64,000 bases of DNA from Branchiostoma floridae (lineage: Eukaryota > Chordata > Leptocardii > Amphioxiformes > Branchiostomatidae): the NCBI RefSeq assembly GCF_000003815.2, contig NC_049997.1:1945199-2009198 (forward strand), in the 5' to 3' direction. The position numbers were made by a program, and so were the translations under genes. This document shows, in pieces, positions 42,759-54,700 of the stretch; positions within the stretch are counted from its first letter, which is position 1, and every line of letters begins with the position of its first letter. The notes below the pieces were generated by a model. The model was given only the letters and a program-made list of their open reading frames with translations. It was not told the origin of the DNA and did no database searches.

Positions 42759-45700
42759 TGTACATTTGTATGATCGATAGATACATACATGTAGATACTT
42801 TAGATAGATACATACAGATATTGTAACAGTTATACATTGTAACGGGGGCCGCCCTAAGATGGTTCCCGTCGTAAGACGGTACGGATTTTTTGCTGATCTT
42901 ATTATCCATAAGTACACCGTGTTTGTTGCCACTGACTATACTGATTACAGAGGTAAATAAATCAAGTCCATGCACACAGCTTTAATTTGCATTCCAAGTA
43001 TACTTTAACATATTTACTTCATGTTTTTTTTAAAAACAGAATTCTGACAGTAATGTTGACAGTGCTGAATCACTGCGGTCACCGGCCTCTGCGTATTGGC
43101 GGCTTGTGTCGCTAACTATACAAACTCTTCCAAGCAGTCACACAACTGCCATGATACACATAAATAAAGCTCCATAAAACACTATGAATATGGGTTTTCA
43201 AATGTTTGTTGAGCTAGTAGAAAAGCAACCAAAAGGAAGCGACATAAACATTGCCACCATTGTACTCCCAAGGGATTGTGGCCGTGAAGGTGGCAGACTA
43301 GAGAACGCTCCAAAGATTTATTTGACTGTAATAAATGATTCGTGCTGTCTATGAAAATAAGACTTGATAGAGAGATGTAGATGATATTTTCATATAATCA
43401 GACAGAGTTTTGTTGATGTTGGCGGTGTGGTTTTTTTGTAATGGTTTTTTTAGTCGGGCATTCACAATCAGTGCATTCAGCCCATTGCCCGTAAAAACAT
43501 CAGCTGGATTGTTCTAGGTACAGCCTTACTCATGTGAGACAAGAAGTACATACAGTCACGATTTTACTGTCAAAAGAAAGCTAAAATATCATACTATTGA
43601 TTTTTTTCTGTGTACTTAAATTTACCACTTACTTCTGAAGAGAGCAAAATGTAAAAAAGCGTACCAAGTTAGGCACACTGTCCAGCGTAGCACAAAATTG
43701 GAAGGTTACATGCACGAAATTGTCTCACAGTGTTTGCCGCTTGTAACACGCAGCGCGAAAGGTTCATGAACCACATGAATGCATTTCTTATTCAAGTATG
43801 TTGTTCAAATCTATGTGTAAAAAATTCAGTCATCAAAATTTGACCACTCTCAGGCAACTAGCGATGGAGCGCCATGAGTTTGAGCGCAAGAAAAAGCGTA
43901 CCGTGTTGGGGCACCTCCCGTTATATAGAGATATTATATATAAGTTGTATATAGAGATGTTATATATAGAGAGATATAGATATCAACACCCATGTATAAA
44001 TGTATAGTATTAACGTTACACATATATGATGTATATATATAGAGAGAAAAGAGAGAGATGGGTACACATGCAAATATTTGGCTATATGGCATACATGTAT
44101 GCCTGACACTACCTACTCAAATGACACATCGCTCAGAGGGAAACATTCTGCATTTTCCTGAAAATGTTGCCTCTCTAGTTATGATGGTTACTGTACCTGT
44201 TGAAATGTACATAGTACTAAAGGCACTGACTTAAGATGTTCATATGACCCAAGAAGGATTTTTTGTTTCCTAATAGATCATCCGTCAACAGTTTCCACAG
44301 CTAACGACAAGAAGACTGGGAACTCGGGGACAATCAAAGTGAGATAAACTTTGAATCCTTTGAAATTCTCAAATATTGTTGTCTCAGATTACTTAATATT
44401 TTTTTTACTCTCTTTATATATCCATGTCAATGACAATTTCTTATTACAAGTCAAGGCTCGAAATACTTTTTCCTGCCTACCTGCAGTGGTGCAGGTAATA
44501 TTGAAAATTACCTCATACTAAAATTGTTGAGGAACCATTGGTGTTTTTCTTTCATACTTTATAGGCAGTAACAGTTAATGCATCTAATAACATTTTCTAT
44601 ACACCTACATCGTAGGGCATTTATGTATAAAACCCAGTACCAGAAAATACCAGCCTGCACCCTCCAATTTTCCCTGCACTTACCTGCATCTGCAGGTGGT
44701 ATTTCGAGCCCTGCAAGTGATACCAATTTAGCAGAGCAGCAACTCATAATTTTTTCTGTAATTACATGTAGCTATACTCTGTAGCTATAACTTTTGCCAC
44801 TTATGATATGTGTCTTAAAAATTTATCCGTTCCATCCTCTGTGACGGACAAAAATCAATGTGCAAAGATATAAAACACAGTGATCTGATGCCATTGAACA
44901 GCTTAGTCTACCAGCGTCTACTAGCAAAATTTACACCTCAAAATGCAGGAAATTAGCATTTCGGAGGGTCTAGATTTCAAAATTTTCTGGGAGAGCATGC
45001 CCCCAGACACTCTTGCAGGGGACCTCAATAGGATTTCTATTCAAAGTCGAGTGGATGGAAAATGATTTCAGGCTGGCTACAACTCAAATGGAACGGTTTC
45101 CGTGCTTTTGCATCTAGTCTTTCTCTGTGCATTCCCTAGAACTTCCCTGAATTTCCATGCCCCCTCTGACACAAAACTTGCTGATTCTAGTAGCATGTCT
45201 GCCATAGGATCTGTGATGTAACCAGTGCTAGCCAAGCTGGTTTGGCGTGGAAAATACCCAAATTTTTAGATGACCACGTGATTTGGGATATAGCCAACTT
45301 CAATGTGACTTAATTCACATCAACCCTCTCAGCATGTCATAATTTTTTTTTCCTGACTGTGTGTATACTATATACGACATATAACTCCAGTCTATACAGG
45401 TGTCAATTAGTACTTTTTGTTTATTTTTATTACAGCTGTTATGTAAGGAGTTAAGACTAGGAAAACTATATATTGCTGGAAAGCTCACAGAATGGCCTTT
45501 CCAAAACAAGCAAAATAAATATCATACCATCAATCTGAGGACAGCAATCGTCACGGAAACCACTCAAAACACATTTGCAATACTCCCAAAAAAAGTTTCA
45601 CAAATGAAAACATTTGGCTACTAGGGGCTGAGTTTTTTGGGTCATTTAATTTAAAACTATGTAGAAATACTCAACCATACATACACAATGCTGGTATGCT

Positions 45701-48700
45701 GTTAGAATGACCAAAAACTAAAACTATTTAACTATGAAATAATGAATATGCCTTGTGCTAAATGGCAAATTATTTTTCTGGCTGTTCTCCACATATCAGG
45801 GAGTCAAATAAATCCACTTACTATGACTTGGGTAGAGAAACACGGGTATCAGAGTATCTAATGTCAATTCAATCAACATTGGGACCAGTGACCTATCAGA
45901 TCTGACCTGGACCTCCTTATGCCCCAAGAAAAACAACAAGGAAACATGCATGTAGAACTCATTAGACACTGTAAACAGTTATATCAGCCCATTTGATCTC
46001 AACAAAAACAGCTGGAGCCAGATGTTTGCCTTGCTGTCTTCCCTGTCATCACTCCTGTAAGCCTCCAACAAAATCATCCACCAAACTGTCACCATTTCTG
46101 CTAAATTCACTAAATAAACCTGTAGAAAACTGAAGCCAAAACACACGCTCGAGTCCTCAAAATAGGGCTCAAATGCCACATCCCTTCTGGTTGGTCAAAG
46201 ATACAAGCATGATAATATTGCATGATCTTGATTGGCAGACTTTGCAAAATTTCCCATTTCACAGTAGTCAGTTTGAATTTCCCGCTGGAATTAAACCTGA
46301 GGCCATCGGCTTCTCGCATCCTATGGGAAAAGCCATGATAGTGGCTTCTCCTGTTGAGAGGGTTAATCTTGCTTCAGTGGTTTTAGCTGAAAATCTGACT
46401 TGCAGTTGCAAGGCTTAGTATGAACAGGGCCTTGTATTATATTTTGGCTATTTCTTGAATAACTCTCCTTTATGTAGATACCATTACTATGGCATTGCTG
46501 TGAGAGAGTCCTCGGCGTACTATGATATCATCTACTCAAAGAAGGGAGCTGGTGGATATGAGTGAGTATAACTTTAATTTGTGTTTATGGGGGTACCGCG
46601 CCATCTGGCGAGGTAGCGGGGAATTTCACCACGCACGGTCACATGACTCTCCTTGGCCAATCACAGCAGCCTCGGCTGAGGAGAGCCACCGTCAAGTCAG
46701 ACATACTAGTCACTGCCGGCATTACCCGGGTTTTCTTTCGTTTTTTCGGCGGGTGTAACCTCATACACCTGGTTCCCAGTACGTTAAGCCCCTAAGTCCA
46801 ACCTTCACGATGCTAGGCGCCGGTAAGAGGAAGACAAGGCCTCCTGTTCGCTTCAGCGACTACCAGCTCGATGACCAATACGAATGGCCGGACCATGCTT
46901 CACTTCGGGATTGTCCTTCACCGGTCGTCAGTTCTCTCTCTATGCCGATGGACGAGCTGGAGGACGAGATCGACCACCAACTAGCTGAGGTATCGAGGAG
47001 TATTGAGAGGATCCAGTTAAACGAGGCACGCCTCCGGGAGCACGACCAACAAACGAAACCCAAGAAAACTCAGCGCAGCCCCCCTCCCCAAACCGGGGAC
47101 ATACGTCAGGACGACGTTCCTCGCAACTCCCGCGTGCGGATGACGTCAATCCCACGCGCCTTCTCGCGAGACGCAGACCCACGCAGGAGGGGGGCTCCTC
47201 GGAAGAACCCCTCTAGGCGTCCAGCACGTGCAGACGAGTACGAACACAACCGCGGCTACCCGTCCCTGCGAGACATACGTTCCATGAACTATTTCCAGGA
47301 TCCTTTCACGTCAGCCGAGCGAGTCCGGGCTCAGCCGAGGCAGCCTCCGCCCGGCGACACGTTCGGCTGGGACCTCGACGGCGATAACAACAGGAGACCC
47401 AGGCGGCAGCGGGACTACTCTTCAGCGTCGGACGACGATGACAAGACTTACCGAGGTAAGCGACGGCTCCGTAGCGGGTTGTCTCGCAAATCTCACGATA
47501 AAGTGAAACGTGAGGTCAGTTGGCCCCATGAATACGTATTTTTGGCGTCATCCAAGCTTGAACACGACCAATTGACATGGGACCAGTTCATGGCCGGCGA
47601 ACTGGCCATTATCCTCAGTAAAGACACTGATCCGTATGAGAGCCACAACAGAGCCCAGATTCTGCAGGGCATAATGCTGGACATTCCACATTACACATTC
47701 AAGGGCATTCGAAACTTCTACCGCACCATGTTACGTCGTGCAGAACACGCATTGCTGGACCTCGACTCTCCACATACAGTAGCATTGGTGAGAGATCTTA
47801 AGCGTGACTACCTGCGCCGGACGACGACGACGTCTCGCCCACAGTCAAGGTAAAGGGCAAGGCGAACAACACTGGGGCACCCTGTGCAGGTTACCAGCAG
47901 GGGACGTGCACATATGCATCTGACCACCTTGGCCCGTCTGGCACCAACGCGAAGCACGTGTGCAAGTACTGCCACAAGTTTCGACTCGGTGTTCCTCTGC
48001 AACACACACCTCAAGATTGCCCCTACGCCAACAAGGCTGAACGCGACGCCAACGCGGCAGCAAGGGCATGACTAGCTTACGGGTCGTTTACTACAGACTT
48101 GAACGCTAAGTTAGGTGATGCAGTCAGACAGTTGACTTTGACAATCACTCTAGCTTTACCGCTAGTCCCCAATCAGAATTCGGCAATGATTCCAGCCTTA
48201 CATTATGTTCCCAACCAGACTTAAGCATTAGAATCGGCCCTTTTTTTAGAACACACTACTCTCACGGAGACTCACGGTCAGGAGCCCGTCACCCCCGTCA
48301 TGAACGTGCAGCAGAGCGGGGAGGCCACGGAGCGCAGCAAGGCAACGCTGGCAATGTCCCCAGACAGACCACACCCTGCATCTTCAGTCAGTCGCCACCC
48401 GCAGCACACCAGTAATGCCACCGCGGAGTCTCGGCATTCATGCCCCGCATATACCGGACTGCGCATACAGCCAACACGACTTCCCGGCATCTGTTCGTGC
48501 TCAGGCCCGCACATCTCTGCAGCTGGTTCAGTCGATCTCGTCACAGCAGACATTCGGTCAGCAAATACCGTCACGACTGTTGATATGCCTTCGCCTATAC
48601 CTCTTCCTCCTCGCTCTGCCATTGAACTTTATGAGCTAGTGTACGACTCCGGGTCACTCAACTTCTAGGGTCTACGTCTCCCCGTCAGTTCCGACTGAAG

Positions 48701-51700
48701 ATACCAGTGTGGAGGGCAGCCTTGTCCCAGTACCAGCCATGCTGCGACATCGCCGGGACGATCACTTTCCCTGCCACCCACAGAGAAAACTAGTGCTTTT
48801 AAAAAAGCTGGCATTTTGCCAAGGTTTGTGTGTGTGTCATAATATATTATGTCATATAAATAGAAACAGAGTAACTAACCTGTCCTTCCACGAAGTGATA
48901 TGGTCGCATGGAGAGATTCACAAATATGCAAATGAGGTATGTCCAAGAATATAAAAATGAGACTGTGTACACGATAATGTTTTGTGAAGGTATGTCCAAC
49001 TTTTTGTCATACAGTATGCAATTGTTTTCGAGAAAATCAGTTTCTTCAGTCTTCTTGAATGTGTAATTATGTGATATAGATGTTGTATGGGCATTTTAAG
49101 GAAAGTCAACAATTATTACAAAGACAATTCAACAAATGTCATTTTCTTTGCTTTTCCATGGGTGCTTTTTGGTGCATTTGTGTTTTTCTGATGCACAGGT
49201 AGTATAATATCATCAATCAATAGTATTTTCAGAAAAACACTGCTGTTTGGTGAAGTTTGGGCACAATGATATTACATGGCACAATTCCCTGGCTAGTGAT
49301 ATTTATGTATGCACACATTGCATGATGGGAAGGTAAAAAGACACTACTTGGATGGTGGCATAGAGCGTACCATCAGGCCTTCGATGAATCAAAGTGTCCA
49401 GCATCAGTAACTTGCCTTCTTTCTCCCTTTCAACGGTGAATTTGATGGCACTGTTTATACGGTTGATATGCGAAGTGAATTCTTCTATATTGTCCTTTCT
49501 CTGGATCACAAATGTGTCGTCTACGAAATGGCCCCAGAATTTGGGGTGTGTGGTTGAGATCGCCACTTCCTCAAGTGCTCCATGAAAAGGTTCGCCACGA
49601 TGGTGGAAACGGGTGACCCCATCGCGGCCCCTTCCACCTGTTTGTAGTAAGTGCCGTTGAAGACGAAGTACGTCGTGGTGAGACAGAACCGTAGAAGTTC
49701 CACCACCTGTGGAGCCTTGAGGTTTGTTCTTGCTGAGAGGGCCTCATCGTTCCTTAACCGTTTCTCAATGACACCAATCGCTTCTTGGATGGGGGTACTG
49801 GTGAAGAGTGCAATGACATCATACGACACCATCTCCTCGTCCTCACCAACGGTTAAATCACTGATCTTATTCACAAAGTGAATTCCTGATATGGCACTGG
49901 TTCCTGCCGACCAATGGGCTTATGATGTTGCCAACAGATTTGGCCACATGGTAGGAGATTGAATCCAAACATGAAATAATGCCCCAGTCATAGAGGTGCC
50001 CCTGCCTTATGGATCTTAGGTAGTCCATAAAACTTAGGAGTGTCCTCAGATACAGTTTCAACTTCAAGATCTTGCTGATTACACCGTCCTTCTCTAGCTT
50101 CTGGAGAATCGCAATCCGAGCTCTTTGTTGTATTTGGATGTAGGATCCTTCTGTAGCTCGGTGTAGGTGTTCGTGTCCCCGAGAAGTTGCGCGGCCTTAT
50201 GCTCAAGTCTCTTCTGTTCATAACAACTGTTGCTCTTCCTTTGTCAGCAGGAAGAATGATGACGGTTTTGTCCTGCCTGAGATCAGACAGTGCTTTCCTC
50301 TCTTCATGACTTATGTTGCTAGGTGACAGTTTGGCCTTCTTGACTATATCAACAGTTTTGGGCACGAAGTTCCTCTGCATCTGCACTGTCTGCCTTCACA
50401 ATTCTACATGCCTGTTCCATGCAGATAATCCATACTCAGTAGGAATCTTAGTGACTGTGAGCGACTGTGAAGAGATAGGATATTGCGACTGGATGGAGGA
50501 TGGTGACTGCCTATATTGAAGTTGCCTGGAATGATAACGAGTCTTGTTTTTCCTATGGAGGTTATACCGTCCCACACCATGACGCTGCCTCCACCACCGA
50601 ACGCTGAAAGTTATTCTTGCCGTGTCTTTACGTGTCTTGCCGCCTTCATGCTTTGATTTGGTCATCCAATTGCCGAAAGGGCTGATATATTCCACTGAAA
50701 TGTGCTAAAACAAACCTGTATGTTCTGTATACCAAACATGATGTGGAGAAGAGGATTAATAGTCGTTTAACAAAATCAGGAAAATTTGGGCACTTTTTTT
50801 TGTGACCCACTCCTGTAAGCAGGCCTGGTGCTCGTTTCATGAGTTTACAATCATAATAAGTTTGCTAGCATAGGAAAGGGAATCACACAAGCTTTCAATT
50901 GATATACAACATATCGAAGTTTTTGCAGAAAAAATGGCAATACAATATACCAAAGTTGATGATTCCAAACTTTTTGTGCCAAGTTTATAAGTACTTGACA
51001 TGTATACTAAGCTGGTTTGTTGTAGTGTTGTGTAAAGACATATCAATAATAAAATGTTTTTTCTTAATGTGGCAGTATTGATATTAAGTGTTGTACACAA
51101 TGGACTCAATAATTTCATGTTCAACTCAATTTCATGTAAGATGTTCAATATTCTCCATCGATCATCTTACGTGTGAGCAGATGACTCGTCCTGGGCATGC
51201 AACAACATTGCACATGTAATGTTTATCTTTACAGTAATACATTCAAAGTTAAAACTTCACCCCTTTCTGTTGCTTTAGATTGGGTGACCCTGCAAAGAAA
51301 GAGGCATCTAAGCAGGTAAGAAGGTTTGCTTCCAGGTTTGTGTACAATTGGCTTGAGACTATGCATACAAAAGTCATTGTACTTTTTGTCATGTTAATAA
51401 AGCTTTCTTTGCTTTTATATTTGACAACAGACCTTTGGTCTTATGCTACATGTCTATGACCTTCGTTTGTGAAGCCAAGCCGAGAAAGAGACATGTCTAC
51501 GCTACATGGCTTAACAACTACATGTATTTGCCTAATAGGCTTGCAAATTATGCTTAGTATACAGTTAGAAGTGCAAATGAGGAACTGATTTGCATAATAT
51601 ATGCAACAATTGAAAAACCACCTAATGATTAATGATGAGAATTCTATACTAAGTCTTGTGACATGTGTACGTTAGTCAATGATGAACATTACCATGCATT

Positions 51701-54700
51701 AATGATGTAAATTTGTAAGTCATTTGCATAAAATTTAGTATACAAAAGCTCTAAATATTTCATTGAGGTATGATGTTGCCGAAGTCTAGTTTTGTATATG
51801 TACATGTAGGTGGCGCTTTTGCGGCAAGAACATACAGTGTAATCCCCCAGGGAGGAACCAGGACAAGGTTACAAACTTAGCCACGTTTAAATTGGAGATT
51901 GTAATCACTACGGTAACTACAGAATGTGTGTTGTGCCCTATCCTTGAGAGATTATGTGTTAACAATATCATATACATGTAAGCTGTATGCATGTTGCTCC
52001 TGCTACAGACAGTGGCCTACTCTCCCAGGTCTAAGCTTGGCACACTGCTCCCTGAGTTCCCAGATGTGAAGGATCTGAACCTGCCCAGCGCCATCCCAAA
52101 AGAGAAAGTATCAACCTTCATCATGATGTACCGAACCCACTGTCAGCGTATACTGGATACTGTTATCAGGGCGAACTTTGACGAGGTAATGAATTACCTG
52201 TTGCATTACCCTCAAAATGTTAACTGGCTTCTGTCCTTTGCTGCTAGAGATTACTCAAGCACATATACACAGAAGTAACACTAACAGAACAGCTTTGTAT
52301 TCACATGAGCCCCTCAAACCTGACTGAACTGGCCCCACGCCCCAGGTGGCACAGTCTGCATGCGTGGACTANNNNNNNNNNNNNNNNNNNNNNNNNNNNN
52401 NNNNNNNNNNNNNNNNNNNNNNNNNNNNNNNNNNNNNNNNNNNNNNNNNNNNNNNNNNNNNNNNNNNNNNNGCTATACTAGATAAATGTTACATATTAAT
52501 TCTACCAAACAATGCGATCCTTTTTTGGGTATCTAAAGAAAAGTTTATAACATTGTCTAAAATTATAGAACTATAAAGGTTACTTGTAAAAAGGTTACAT
52601 TATGTGTTGTGTTGGATGTCCATTGAACTGCGATAATGACTTCAATGGCTCAGTGGTGCCTCAGATGTGATAGCAGCCCGAATGCCGAGGCGCATGTTCG
52701 GCCGCACATTGGGCACACAACAGCAGGTGTGCAGGTGTTGGGTCTTCTCTCTTTCACCTTCCTTTCTTGTTGTTTCTGGTCTAGTTCAATCAGTCTGTTG
52801 TTTTCAAAGTTTCTTACTCCTTGATGAACAGCATGGCGCCATCTGTCCATGGCGATGGTCTTCCATTCCCAATCTCTTTGCCCTACGTCAGAAACATCAA
52901 GCTTCAGCAAGCTCGACTAAACTGACTCAATAGGTGAAGCAGGGGTTACGAGGCTGCTTGGAAAATTCCCTACCCCATTTAGCCGGAATGGTTTGATCCG
53001 CTCACACCTAAGGAAGGACCCCTACTCTTTTCGACAAGTATGGCAGGTTCTTTTACGTGCGCTGGGTATGGCTCTCCTTGAATACGGGACCTCCATTTAA
53101 AGTCCTATCTGAGGGACGGCCATAGCAGAAGAGCAATAGGTAGTCATTTTTCACCTGAGTGAGGTGAGGAAAGTCGTGTAAAGTGCCGTAAAAGATACAG
53201 CGATTATACAAACTTTCTTTACAATAGATCACACTTTGACACAAGTCACCAACAAAAAGTTAACTTTGCTGTTGAATCAATTATTGTCTTGAGCTGTGAG
53301 CATATATGATTATTACTGGCAAAACTGGCAAGGAACGTGACGGTAGGTTTTTGTAATGGTGCGTTTGCATGTCCCATTATGGGACTGAAAATTTTTGACC
53401 TTGTTTTCTTAGAGTGCATCGTTATCTGTATCTGTATCAATATAGCCGGTATAACCGCCCTTCGGCATAACACACCAGCTAAATCGGAGCCTACTTGAAA
53501 TTGTGTTGAGCACCTGGGTGTCTGAAGACTGTGCATACCTCATAACTTATTGTTTATGTCATTTGACGGTATTATGATTACTGATGGTATTATGTCAATG
53601 CATGTTACAGCTATTATGTTCATATGTATGATATTATATAATTTACAGTGGTATGGTCCTCATATTATCTTCTTTCCCTCAACAAAAGTAGCATGGACAC
53701 AGTTTACATGTCACATTCAATTTTTGAGGGGTACGTTTATTCTGAAGGTACATGTATGACATGTTTGTCTTTATGACTGATCATTAATGTGTTTACTACA
53801 GTAACTGTAAGTAAATGTGTGTGGCGCAGTGGCAGGGTGTTTGGCTTGGGACTGAGAGGTCTAGAGTTTGAATCCTGCCATGTCATCGATCTTGTGCTCT
53901 TTGGAAAAGTAATACTTAACACGACTTTCCTCACTCTACTCAGGTGCAAGTGAGTACCTACATGTAGCTTCAACCAGGGCCGTCCCTCAGATAGAAAGTT
54001 AAATGGAGGTCTGGGGTGTTTGGGGAGAGCACACCCAAAGCACGTGAAAGAACCCACCACATGTGTGATGGTGCAAATCCTTCTGCCTATAGAGTTGTTG
54101 CTCCTGAGTGGGACCTCTAAAAATCACCCAGACTCCAGGAAGAGTAGTGACATTTCAGTCACTAATGGAGATCTGTATCAAACCAAACCAAACTGTACAT
54201 GACTGTATATAACTTTGCATGTATATGTCATTGCATGTATATGATCCAGTAGAATCGCCGATTCTCCTAGGAGAGATTGCAATCTGTACTTGTCTAGTAC
54301 AATCGGCGATTCTACTAGTACAGATTGCGATCGGGATCTCTCCTAGTAGGAGAAACTCTGATCCAATCTCAAATGATGCTAAGATGTAGGAAACAGCAAT
54401 AATTTTTAATAATAATTTAATAATTAATGCAAACCTACTAACTATTACCAACTACCACACTTGAGCCACTTCTGCAACTTAACTCAATGTACACTATAGT
54501 ATATAGCATCACCATCATTCATGGTAAATTTCATGTATGTTTTCTGATAAAGTAATTTCTGAATAGTGAGTGGCAAAAATCTTATAATTTGTGAAAGACA
54601 CCAAAAGGTGATCAAACAATGTGTCAGTATGCAAATTTCACGGCTTTGGAAGAACAACAACTAAAGTCGTCAAATAGGTGTCAAAAGATCAAGCAGAGTT

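Larger units (their letters stand above)
30562..44276 (+). other. RFX4 intron 3 (13.7 kb)
   Basis: A phase-0 intron dominated by the antisense L1/Tx1-like element at 31732-37436 plus MITEs and minisatellites. Bases 30800-31715, 37453-38190, 39085-39860 and 42850-44270 show no recognisable gene or element. Confidence 0.85.
46562..51278 (+). other. RFX4 intron 5
   Basis: A 4.7-kb phase-2 intron largely made of two decayed retroelements on opposite strands (46590-48700 plus, 49330-50386 minus) and a repeat tail (50640-50995). Bases 48750-49300 are AT-rich with nothing recognised. Confidence 0.85.

Noticed and set aside
42407-42975. Frames on both strands of 100 or more codons
   Set aside because: Produced by the (TG)30 microsatellite and a dispersed repeat; translations are Val/Cys or Thr/His runs.
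46173-46418. Short plus frame just before RFX4 exon 5
   Set aside because: No splice signals or conservation; the exon begins at 46478 after TATGTAG.
52009-52278. Extending RFX4 exon 7 to the stop at 52278
   Set aside because: Conservation ends exactly at FDE with a GT donor at 52186; the next exon resumes with [10 protein letters not shown] in phase.
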